From positions 95,180,534 through 95,244,533 of the forward strand of contig NC_070606.1 of the NCBI RefSeq assembly GCF_027172205.1: a stretch of DNA of 64,000 nucleotides. Direction: 5' to 3'. Source of the stretch: Podarcis raffonei. Lineage: Eukaryota > Chordata > Lepidosauria > Squamata > Lacertidae. Below, one piece after another: positions 33,517 through 46,305 of this stretch. The notes below the pieces were generated by a model. The model worked only from the letters and a program-made list of their open reading frames with translations. It had not been told where the DNA came from and did not search any database. Position numbers and translations under genes: made by a program. Position 1 is the first letter of the stretch; each line of letters opens with the position of its first letter.

Positions 33517-36500
33517 TTATAGAAAGCCCTCCTTCCGAAACTGCTCTTGCAGGATGTCTCTGTACTCGTCAAAGCCTCCCTCAATGCGCTGCACAGTGCC
33601 ATTTCCACACACCCACAGCTCCTGGCACACCAACCGGATGAAACGCTCATCATGGGAAACGAGAATCAGACCACCCTGGAACAAGGACAAAGAAACTTCA
33701 GACTTAAAGCATGCTGTACCAGCCTCAGCTCTCCCAGCCATTCTCCTGCTAGCTTCAGGTGCTAACCTGGGGCTCCTGTTATCTCTGCAGATTTTGCAAC
33801 ATATTTTAAATCTTGCAAGCTCCTTTTTGGAGAGCCAGTTTTGGCTGAAATGTGGGATATAGTTGTAATAAAAAGAGACTCCCTTATCGCAGAGGAACAG
33901 GGCAGCAAAGCTGCTCAGCTCTGTTCATAGTACAATTTAAATGGCGTAGAACAGCCTTTACCAACCAGATGTTTTGGACTACAACTCCCATCAGTCCCCA
34001 GCAGCACGGCTGGACAGGAAGTAAGTGTTTCTGCACAGAGACTCCAACAGCTACTTGGAGGAAGATTTACCCGGAAATTGTTGAGCGCTTTGGCCAGGGC
34101 CTCAATGGTCTCCATGTCAAGGTGGTTCGTCGGCTCATCCAGAATGTAGAAGTTGGGGCTGGAAGGAAAAGGAAAAAGCAATGAATGTAGCACTGGGTTG
34201 GAAATCCCTGAAGCGAGCCACAAAGGCACTTCCTTCCTGTGTAATGATTGAGGTCATTATAAAAGAAAACAGAGGTGGGGGGGCATACTCATCTGAGCAT
34301 AGTTACCAAGGCATGGTCATCTGAGCAAAAGCCACTCTGCTTTTCTGGCCTCCAGACAGGCTGGCAACAGGACGAACTGCTAACTCGCCAGAGACTCCAT
34401 AGCACCCCAGCTGATGGCGGTACTCCTCCTCTGTCTTTCCTGGAACCCAAATACCGAAAGGTGTCAAAATTCATGAAGCAGCTGCCACTTACCAGCATGT
34501 TAGCAGAACAGAACCTCTCATTGCTAATGAGTACCCATTGCTGGGGAGCAGCTACAGAAGAGGGCCTGTTTATGGGACTCCCACCCAGAGGCATCTGGTT
34601 GGACACAGTGAAAAGCAGGTTGCTGGACTAGATGATCCTACTCAGCAGGCTTCTTATATTCTTGAGACCACCACAGCACTGCTGCTCTGCCAGGATTGGT
34701 GAGACCACGGTAGCCTAGTAAAACAGTGATCTTAGCACTGGATTAGAGAAGTGGTGTGGCATTCATGGCACACAAATTCACAGAAAGAACCATGCGTTAA
34801 CTGGATTTAACAGCTAAGAAGAGAGGCCCCAGATTACTAGGATAGGGATGGCAGGTTAGCTTGACAGTCTCTTTTGGTTACGGAGCAAAGTGGATTCTTG
34901 AGTGGCTGACCTCAGGAGGACAGTGGGAAAATTATTATTTGTTATTATTAATTCAATCTATTGCCTGCACTTGAACATCAGGGCCCAGGGAAGGTTCCAA
35001 CAATTTCAATATTAAAAACAGTCTGAAACAAATTAGTCACAGGAATAAGGTCCTGAAAACATAGACCTTGGGCCTCAAAGGTCAGGGTAGAGGAGTGTTT
35101 CTGCCTGACATAGAAACTACATTTTATTATGTTTCTATATTCTGTTGGAAGCCGCACAGAGTGCCCCCCTTGCAGAGAAGTCACATAGGCTTTAAATGCT
35201 AATGTGAGCACCTTGAATTGGGTTTGGAAACTATCTGGTAACAGATGACACTTGGGGCTTCCTGATCTGGTGAGTTACACAATATGCACTTGAACGAATA
35301 GAGAGAGTAATACATTGTTAAGCTCCTAACTCAAGCTAGATATGGTATAAAGCACATATATGTGTCTATGTGAAATACTGGGGTGGGGAGGATGAACTGC
35401 TTGTAGATCACCAATAAAGCATAAGTTTTCCTAGAGGCTGGATAGCTGAAGGCCAGGAAGGTATATTTCTTCTCTCCCAAATCTGGCTATATTGCACCCA
35501 TCCTTATTTTTGTCATGTGTCACCAACTAACTCCACAGGAATCCCTACAGCTTACCTGGAAATTTCTTTGCTAGTAGCTCTGTGGCACTGATGTTGAGAT
35601 CCAGCTGATCCACATGGTGCTGGCTAAAATAGCCAATCTTAAGGTTCCTGCCAAGCCAGAGCGAGGAGAGAGAATGTGTTATTACAGGAAGCAATTATGC
35701 AGCAACAACCTCCCATTTCTGAAACCACCTAAGTGAAGGAACAATGTTCTTCTTCCACTATGTACAAAAATGCTGCTGCCTGACCCTGAGGAGAGAGTAT
35801 AAAAGCACAAATGGACTGTTTCTCCTTCAGCTACCAAAGGAGATCCATTTTCCACAATTCCCCCCATGCCCAAGGCAAATGATCTCTTACTGAATCTATT
35901 TGAATCAGTATGCTGAAATAGTTAGTGGAAAGTAGGTTTCATATATTAATTCCCACATATCACTCCAGTTCCTAAATCATTTGGATTTATTTCTCTTCCA
36001 ATAAAGAGTCAATGTAATGAATGAAAGGGAGGAATCATACAAGACATTAAAGAGAAAAGGGGTTTAAGGTGGATGATGAGAAGCTTTGCCAAGTACAGAA
36101 AATTGGACTCTTGGGCTCTGATAGCTCCTCAAATGTATTGAGTTCTTATCAAGAACTATCTACCACATTTCCAAAGGCTCCTCGCCCACCACAAGGATGA
36201 GAAACTTGCTTCTTCCATTAATAAAAGCTTCAAAATCCCTATGCTCCACATTTCAGAATTTGCGGCATCTATGTTTTGCAGTTCATACCATCACTGAGAT
36301 TCTGCTGGAGACAGAAAGCAACACAGAAGCACATACCCTGAATGCTTGGCAGGAATCTATGTTGTATTCACAACTCAGCTTTCTGTGGTTTGACCCATTC
36401 ACCCCATAACACTATCAAGCCCCCTTATTTTTGCTGAAGCTACCTGTGAGCATGCCTAATTCCTTCAACAGGTGCCAGGTCTCCCATCATGATCTTCAAC

Positions 36501-36692
36501 ATTGTAGACTTGCCAGCTCCATTCTCCCCTACCTAGAGGAAACAATGAATGAATAAATGAATGAATGGACATCCTTCAGAACTCTGGGAGGGTTTCACCT
36601 GACAATGCCTATTAGCGGAAGCCCTATGCAAATATGCAACGGGGCTTTCTCCCATTTCCTTTTCCTGCACACCCCCTGGAATTGGCTCAGCG

Positions 36693-36728
<36 letters not shown>

Positions 36729-39700
36729 AGAACTTCTAGAACAGTGTGCCAGGAAGGGGGGTGGGGAGAGAAAAGAAAAGGGGATCATTCTGTCTGGCAA
36801 GCTGCAACCCTTGCGCAGATCGAACATTCATCATAACGCGAAATCAATTGTCTCCCTTTGTTTTAATTTTAATTGCCATTTCTCTGCTCAAAACTTCAAT
36901 AGAGATAATCGAAAAAGAAAACCCCTCTCCATACCACACAGATGCGGGACTCCAGGTCGGCTGAGACTGAGAGGGAGCGAAAGATGTAGTTGTTGGGCTC
37001 ATAGTAAAAGTCCACTTCATCCAGTTGCAAGATGGGAGGAGAAAACTTCTCAAAGCCATCTGGGAACCTGCAGGAAAGAGAAGGAAACTGAGCACAAAAG
37101 GAAGTAGCACAAACGAGAGTGGTGGGCGGCAGGGAAAACACTTCTGTAAGATTTTACTGAATTCTTAGCACTGTTCTGACCCTAATACTTAGCACTTACA
37201 GTACTTTCTGTGTTCAAAGCACCTCTCATACATTATTAGAGGTACAGTCTAATGGCATGTAACACATCCAATTTGCTGAAGCCAAGTAGGTCAGGGCCTA
37301 GATGGGAAATTGTCACTTTAAGTTACAAGGAATAAACCATTAGAAATAATCTTATTGCAATCCATACAATAACTCCCTAAGGCAGGTCTGTATTATTACC
37401 ACCATGTAATAGATGCCGCGGGGAGTGGAGGCATACTGAACAAGATTCAAACTGGAGCCTTCTCAGTTTATAGCTCTATCTCTTTAGCCATCAGGCCATC
37501 CCAGTTTTTCAGGGCTGTTATGACAGTAGTGGTCAGGGACCATATCAGGAACACGAGCCACCACACCACGACATCTGAGGAAAATGGAAGTGTCCCTTCC
37601 AATTCTATAATTCTATATCTGTGAGGCAGCAGTGTGAAAAAGATGAATTCTCTATAGACCCGGACACTGTGTCATTGGGTCATTGGCAATGGAAGTCCAC
37701 TGCAGGAGCTTCTAAGTGCAGAACAGGAAATGCCATGCAGAGAATCTGCACTCTCTAAAGAGCCTGTTACCACACTTGCATCCAGGCCACTTTTTAAAAA
37801 GCCCTTTCACAGAACCCTCTGCAGAAGGTGCTTGAGGTATGAATCAGTCTGAAGCCCCCAGGAAAATGAAGAACCAAAGTGAGAAACTCAAACCAATCTG
37901 TGGACATGAGATTTTTTGGAGCAGGAAAAGAAGAGGAAGGAGAACATCTTCCCCATATGTTATGGTATTGCATCCCAACCAGGTTTCAACTCGATTCGAA
38001 GTATGGAGAAGCCTTTCCAACTTGGTGCTCTCCAAAAGTCAGTGAACTCCAGTTCCCATCAGCTCCAACCAGCATGGCCACTGGTTAGGAACGATGGAAG
38101 TTGTAGTCCAAAACATCTGCAGGCGGCACCAGGTTGGGGAAGGCAGGTCTCTTCACTTTCCATTTGTAGTATGCAACACAGTATGCTGCCCCATGCAAGT
38201 TCCTAAACCAGCTGATTAAGAAGTTCTTGAACACACAAAGGTATCCAAGACCAACCAACTCTCGACTTAGCGGTCATGAAGTGAGGAGTTTATCAAGACC
38301 AAGAAGGTCAAGAAAAGAATGGTTCTGGCTCACAAGGCAGAGAGCTTCCGGCTCTCCTACACCCTCTTCTGTAAAAGTCAGCTGTCTCATTTATGTGAAG
38401 AGCCACTTACTTCATTATCACTTCAGAGTCTTTGTCCACAGGTTTCAATTTTGGCCTAAGAGACAAAAGAAGGTCAGACCCATTGCAACAAAAGAGGACA
38501 CAGCAATTTAGAAGCAGGCAAGGCCTCATTCACACCAGAGCACCTCCTATGGAAAGAGCCATCCTCTACTGCAGACTCATCAGAATCAGTGAAAGCAGAC
38601 TGCCCCCATCCTCTTCAAGTCAAAGTTCTCCTAACTACTTGAGCAAGAGCATCTAAGCCAGCCTTGCTCAACCTGGTGCTCTCCATATGTTGTTGAATGA
38701 TCACTCCAGTCATCCTTGGCCATTGACTATGCTGGCTGGGGCTGATGGGGGCCCAATAACATCTGGCAAGGCTGGTCTATGAGTTCAAAGACAGCAAAGC
38801 ATGGGGGACCACCTGTGGCCTTGACTCAGTTTGGAAAGCACTGTAGATTCCCAGTAACAACCTGTTTTCTCTGTTAATAACAAGAGTGGGGAACCTTTGG
38901 CCCCCCTGATGTTGTTGAACTACAACTCCCACTAGCCCTAGCAAGCATGGTCAATGACCAGGGATGATGGCACATTTGGAGAGCAAAAGATTCACCTCAC
39001 TTGGTTTATAATAAGGCAGGAATGCTGGCCTGGATTCATTAAGTTCAACACAGTAATATATTTTTTGGGGGGTGGGGAATTCTTACACTTCCAATCTATA
39101 TACAAATTGCAAAGATTCCAAAAAGAAAATCTTGTCCAAGGAACTTTGATATCTTGGTGACTTTGTGGGCCCTGCACTTCCAGGCCTCTGTTATCACCCC
39201 AGTCAATTTATTTTGCTTATTGATATTGATATAGATATAGATATATGGATATATATTTAAATATTTTATACCACCTTCTTGCCCTAACAGCAATCTGCAG
39301 AGCCTACAATTACTCATTCACTTATTCATTAACACCATCTTTGTGCCACCCCATAACTTAAGAAAACAAAACTCTTTGCAACCCCAAAGTTAAAAGGCAG
39401 TTGTCTATCTCCAGGTAGAACTGTGCAATGCAAATATGGGCCAATATGATTGTGCACCCCTGACAAATAATGCTCAATCCAACTGTTGTGGATACTCACA
39501 GCTTCTCCAGAAGTTTGAGTTTGCTCTGCACTTGAGACGCCCGGTTTGCATTATAGCGAAATCTATCAATAAAGACCTTAAAGGGAGAGAGAGAAGGGAA
39601 GATCAGAGTCTTTCAGGTAGGAGAAGCCCCATGCAGAGTCTCAGTCATAAGACCATGGCTCATTTGTGGACCCTAGCCACTGTTATTTCTACAGGTGCAT

Positions 39701-42700
39701 CCTGGTGATTTTAATCAGGACGTACTTTCAAAAATGCATTGCCCTGGATGGCACCCTCTGCAATGCAATGAGGCCTAAGAAGTAGGTCAAATTGCTTTCT
39801 TGCAGGTGCCACTGAAGTAATACGGGGGCCCTCAGGGTATAGTGGGGGTTGGACCTGAGGAACAGAGCACATTCTGTGTACTCATAGGCATATCATTCAA
39901 AACCCACTCACATGTTTCTCATTCCAGTTTACACAGAAGATTGTAAGCCTGTGGGCCGTACCTAGTGAAGTCTCAGAAACATTGGCAAGTCGGGGTGGAA
40001 ATGGGTTCCAGTGGTCTTCCTCCATCTCACCCCAGTTCTCAACATCTCACCTCTGTGACCCCAGACCTTGCAAAAAAAGGTTTCAAATGCTTTGCAGGGG
40101 AAACTGATCTTTGAAGCAGAATCACACAAAATGTACACATGGGAAGGTAATCGGCGTGGAGTCATTGCACACAGGACGTTGTCTTTCTCGTCAACGATCT
40201 TCTATTTATTTTAGGCTGTCACACGATTAAAATGTGTGAGCTGATTAACCATATGAATTTTAACCAATTCACTGTGCATTGATTTACATGCTAAAAGGGG
40301 GGGGGGCACGACACATCCTTTGGTTTAAGTGATGTGCACGTGTCACAGCAGGACATCAACTGAGGCATGGAATGCTAACACAGAACCCAGAGGTGCACGG
40401 GCACCATAGGGCCTTCCCTGCTGCTCACAGGGTTGCAACCACACATACTCCTGAGATTTGAAGGGAGGCATTACAGCTGAGGAGTTAACTTGAAAAAAAG
40501 TGAACATTCCCCCAAGCCTAATTGCTGTTAGGAAAGGGAGAATATGGCTTGGGGGTGGGGTAGTTGTGGTGCACATATGGTTTCTCTGATCTGCAAATGT
40601 GCCCACAGACCCATAAAGGTCGGCAATCCCTGTTTTGAGGCATCCTGCCCTTTTTTAAAAAAGCAGTGCTTGCCATCTGCAGCTTTTATAAATATTAAGT
40701 ATTGTAACATTGCATCTAGAAAAAAAATTAAAATCTACTGACTGATTTATAGTGAAGATTTGAATAATAAAAAAGAACTGATTAAATCTGCTGTGCATTC
40801 CTAATTTGATTAGGTGCAGAGAAAACTAACAGCCCTCACCTAAACTCACTAACCCAGGTATGAGTGAAGTACTGTGTACTGAATGCTGAAATCCACATGC
40901 AAAGAAAAAGGGTAGAGAATTGTGCTGGGCACAGGATTTGGCCTCTTGAGAATCTAATGCTTCTTTCTTTTTTAAAAGCAAGTTTCTAATCTGTAGGGCT
41001 GCAGAGGCGCGCTTGAAAGTCTGTATGCAACGGCTGCTGAAATCTCAGAAGTCATAGGCATGTGGCCAAATTCAGTGGGTAGGGGTGGGTGGGGCTTCAT
41101 TCACCCCTCCAGCTTCTTATTTATCCCCGTGGCCAGGAATTCCAGAATAAATTACGCAAAATAATTTGGAAAGCACAGTACAAATTATGTGAAAAGCAAT
41201 TTTGCACAATGTCAACATAGGTCAAAAATTTCACTTTTACTGGAGACAGAAACTGTGGTGGTCTATCAGCCTCAGCCAGAGAATGAGCAGTGGTCAGGGA
41301 GGATGGGGATGGGAGTCTAGCAATATCTAGATGGCTTTAGGATCTCCACCCTAAGCTCAAGAGATGGGTCTACATGAATCTACATGACTTCCCTCTGACA
41401 GGCTCTTAATATTGACCCACTCAGCGAGGCTATATCCCTAAACCCTGATCTGCTCCCCGAACCATACCTGGATGTGCTCTCGATACTGTTGCTGAGCCTC
41501 ATACTCGCGCTGCTGGTTCTTCAACCGCTCTTCTTTGATCTTGACGAAGTTCTCAAAATCGCCACGATAGCTGTCGAGCCGCTGCGAGTGGAGGTGGATG
41601 ATGTCAGTGGCCACGGCGTTCAGGAAGTTCCGGTCGTGGGACACAACCAGGATGGTTGACTGCCATGTCTGGAAGAGCCAGCAACCAAGAGGCAACCTCA
41701 GCAGTGTGAAAATTTCAGACAGATCAAGGAGAACCTAATCTATTTCTCACCATAGCCGCTTCCCACTTTTCATCAAAATGCTAACGGAAACAAACCAAAG
41801 CAAACCAGAAGCACAATCTGGAAAAATATTCTTTTAGCTTCCAACAGACCTGCAAATAGTTCTCCAGCCAGATGATAGCCTTCACATCCAACATGTTGGT
41901 CGGCTCTGGAAGTGAACAAAAATCAAGTTTGTTGGCAAGGGACTTAGCAGTTAAGAAATTATTTCAATTAAAAAGCACCCGTTCTCCAAACAGGAGGGAA
42001 GTTCTTTGACAAAGTGATGATGTAACTTTGTGGTACAGCATATGCTGTGCAATTAAGCATCCTGGGTTCAGTCCCCCAAGAAAGCATCTTAAGTACCCCA
42101 AGAACTGGAGGGAAAACATCCTGGATATCTGCTAACCAACAGTAGCGATGGTAGGAAATTAGCTGGGCCATTGAACTGAAGGTGCCATCAATTAAATTTC
42201 CCTTGAGAGGACTTGGTAGAGAGGTTTCACTTGTATTTTGGGTCTGATTACAGACAACTGTGCTAGACCCATAATTCAAAGGGTCACACATCTCTCTTAG
42301 GACTGGCAAGTGTCCGCATACAATGCAAAGGCTGTGAACTTGAACAACTAAAAAACAACAACAAACTCCTAGAAATTCCAAAATACCAAACACATTTCTA
42401 GGACCAAAAGAGGGTCTTTTTATCAACCTGTTAGATCCCAGAGGACCTAAGTAGATCTGCTGGGGATAGATGGACGTGCTTTGCTGGAAAAGAGTTGGAC
42501 TAAACAGTAATTTGGTCTTCTCCTGTTTTATGGGTCAACAGAGACCACCACTTACAATCTTCTGAACAGGCTATGCTCCACTTTGGGGCAAAGATCTAGG
42601 AGCTTATATCACATTCCATGAATTTTTCAGACTGTGCAGCAACTATGAGCTCACCCTCCCTATAGCACAGACTTGTACGATGGTACAAGGTCTACATGGC

Positions 42701-45700
42701 TTTGCCCCACAATCTATTAATATATTTCACTGAACTGCCAATATCATCTAACCAGTTAAAACTAATGTGCATTAATAAACTTTGAGTGCTTATTAAAATG
42801 GAGGGACACTTTTTATATATGTTTAGAACACAGAACCAAACAGAAACATGGTGCCAGTTGATCTGGATTGGATCAATTGTGTCATGGTCCTCTTGCTCTG
42901 GACTGGATTAATTCAGAGCAAGAGGACCAGGACTCAATTTAGATCTTCCTTCAATCTTGCTCTTTTAGCCTTCAAATTATGGTTAGAAAGCCAACTTCAA
43001 ACCATAGCTTCAAGCAATCATTTTGAGGCGACCTGTTTGCTTCATTTACCACTGCAAGTTTACCACTGTAAACTTTGGCAAGATCAACTTGGAAATGAAC
43101 AACAGAACCCCAACAGTTGAGGGTCAAAAAGCTAAAGGTAAAGGACCCCTGACAGTTAAGTCCAGTCGCGAACGACTCTGGGGTTGCGGCGCTCATCGCG
43201 CTTTACAGGCCGAGGGAGCCGGCGTTTGTCCACAGACAGTTTTTTCCAGGTCATGTGGCCAGCATAACTAAGCCACTTCTGGCGCAACGGAACACCGAAA
43301 CCAGAGCAGCGCATGGAAACGCTGTTTATTGAGGGTAGCAGCACATGGAACATTGCATTTCACATTTGGAGAATACTGTGTAGTATGCACTTTCTTCTCC
43401 CCCATTTGCCTCCAGACAATACTTACCATCAAGCAGGAGGAGGTCAGGCCTGAGAACACCAGAACCGACAGGACAAGGAGAAAGGGATGGAGAAAGCAAG
43501 AAAGAGAGGCAGACAATCAATATTAAGGCTCAGTTTGAAGGCTACTATGAAGTTGTTTTGAAAGCATTTTATCTTACAACGTGGGATGGCATAAGCCAAC
43601 AATGACTATCCCATCCAACTTCAGCTGTTTTTGTTTAGATGTCTTATATTTGCTGTGTTGACAATTCCCACTCAGCCCAGGAGTTTGTACCATTCAAGAA
43701 CACAGCACATCAACAAGACATACCTGGCAAAAAGGGCACGAGCTAAAGCCAGCCTCATTCTCCAACCACCTGAAAACTCTCTGGAAAGAAGGAACATACA
43801 TCAGATTCCCTGTGCCAGGTGGGCACCCATCAGCCTACAGATACAGCAGGCAGCCTTATGGTTCTCAACAATACAAGGTGGAAACTAGAGGCATCCCAGC
43901 TCAATCTATTGTCTCTCTACCCACATCCCCTGCCCAAATTGTAATGTGAAGCAAGTGATTACCAAGCTTTCCATCACCTGGTATGTACACCTCACCCACA
44001 AAAACCACCTGACCTGCTAAGGTAGAAAGGAGGAAAAGCTAGGACTCCCAACAGCTCAGATCATAGCAGGAAAAAGTCAAGCTCTGGTAGAGATCACTTA
44101 CTTGGTTGTCTGTTGCTGCATCTTTGCACTGAATCCCAGCCCAGCAAGAATGACAGATGCTCTGAAAAGTGGCACGGGGGGTGGGAGGGAGAAGATAAAG
44201 AATTGAATGAAGTCAGTAAGTTGGGGGACAAAGTATTTCCCATGAAGAGAAACTGTTCTGCAGTTCCAATTGGCTGAAAGATCTATATGTCGCTCCGAAC
44301 GCACTCAAGACTGTTAACGAGAAATTTAAAGGCACAACACCCATCCGAGATGCAGTGCTGGAGTTTACTCAAATGTAAACAGACAGAGAAAGAAAGGAAG
44401 ATCAGCTGCAAGCTTCACACCAAAATATTACCTTTACCAGCTCAAGCTGAATGTGATAATCAGTTGTGCAGTTCTCCTACCCAAGCAGTTTTAACAGACA
44501 TCTGCCTCAGAAGCTGCCAGTCCAATTGGCAGAATTTATTTATTTCCTGACATTTAAACCCAACCTTCCTTCTGCAGTGGAACCCCAAGATTGTGCACTT
44601 GTGGTTCCCACATAGGCACACCCTGGGAACTGTTTCAACTCCCCATTTCCTTTAAAGTAAATGTAATTCTTTTAATGATTATACAGTAATCAGTACTGCA
44701 GAGATACAATCCCTGGCCCTCTGAGCAAGACTCCAACATGCAGTTGGAGAACAGAAAAGTTGGAGAGGTGTTCCAGCTTGCCCTTGAATCTGACCCCTGC
44801 ACCCTTTCTGTAACATACTAATATCCTGCTTCAATTACATCCAAGGCCTAAATGCATGTCTTGAAGGGAGGGTGGAGGCACAGCTTGGAGAGTGGCTGGC
44901 ATGCAACCTCTTCAGCCACCATCTCACCCCTCAGGCAAGAAGTGTGCCTCAGTGGGTGGCTGCTCAGGCATGGCTAGAAGAGTGGCTGGCACACAGCCTT
45001 CTCCTCCTCCCAGTCTCGCTTGGCCAAGTGGTTGGGCTTTGTGAGCAGCTAGCACATCCCTGTTGTACAAATTATGCCACTGCTGCTTCCCTGTGGCACG
45101 CCTGGCTGAGAAGTGCTTGGCTCTTTGTAAACAGGCAAAGACTTGAGCTGTTCGATTCCGCCAGAGCTGGAGACCAGCATGGGACACCAAGGGCAGATCA
45201 TTGTCAATTTATGGGCAGATCAGCAAGGTCAGAAGCCAAATTCATGGTGTGTTCACCTCAGCCCTGAGGTTGTTGACAGGTGCCCCATCAAGCAACCTTC
45301 TGACACAAGCCCTGTCAAAAAGGACTCCACCTCCTAACTGAATTTGAAAGCCAGGGTTTGGAACACCATACATCCCAAATCCTGGCAGCCATTCAGAAAA
45401 TTTCTCTCTTTGACATCTAATAGACAACTAAGCAAATGGCTGAAGATATGCATTTGCCACAACTAAAATGAGTGGCATCTTACCTTGCTGGGGCCTTGTC
45501 TGCCTCAATCTCTTCTAGCCTGGCATAGATTTCTGACAGTCGAGCGCCTTCAGTGCCTTCTCCCCTGAAGCAGGACATAAGAATAACGCGTCAGTTTTGT
45601 GGGTTTTAAGAGAAGGTCTGTTTGGTACCAGAGGACGTTTATGTCTGAGCTAAGAAATTTGGGAAGGTAGCATCAAGACTAGGATTACCTTCCAGAATTG

Positions 45701-46264
45701 ACTCGGGCTGTCAGCTCCTTCTCCTCCTTCAGCAGACTCTCGCGGGTGGTATCACACTCTAGCACGCTCTGCAGGGCTGGCGTATCATCCCCCGCCACTT
45801 CCTGCTCCACGTGGAGGATGCTGATGTGTGAGGGTATGCGCAAGTTACTGCTGGCAATCATCTTCAACAACGTCGTTTTGCCCAACCCGTTCCGGCCCAC
45901 CAGGCCATACCGCCGGCCATATGCCAGGTTCAAGTCTGCACCAGTGAGGAGAACACTGAAAGGAGAGAACACACAGACCCTTATAACAGTCAGAGTTACT
46001 GGCCCATTGGAGTCTCTGCACAAGGCAGGTTGCTGTCCTCCCAAACTACAGAAAGCATGGGAAGCAGATGAGGCAGAGTGTCAACACCTTGTGGCCAGAG
46101 CTACAAGTAGGCTAGCTTAGGAAGCTCTCTCTCTCTCCCCACCCCCATTCGACTGCTTTGCTTTTAGTTTCTGCTCACAAGTAGCATAAATCCAGCCATC
46201 ACACCACCCAGCGCTGGACTTCCTTCTGCCTCCAACTACAGAGGCAGAGCTTAGCCATCACAGC

Positions 46265-46305
<41 letters not shown>

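Noticed and set aside
44872-45267. 131-residue plus-strand open frame in ABCF3 intron 8
   Set aside because: Contains internal duplicated text ('gagtggctggca') and no domain; probably repeat sequence.
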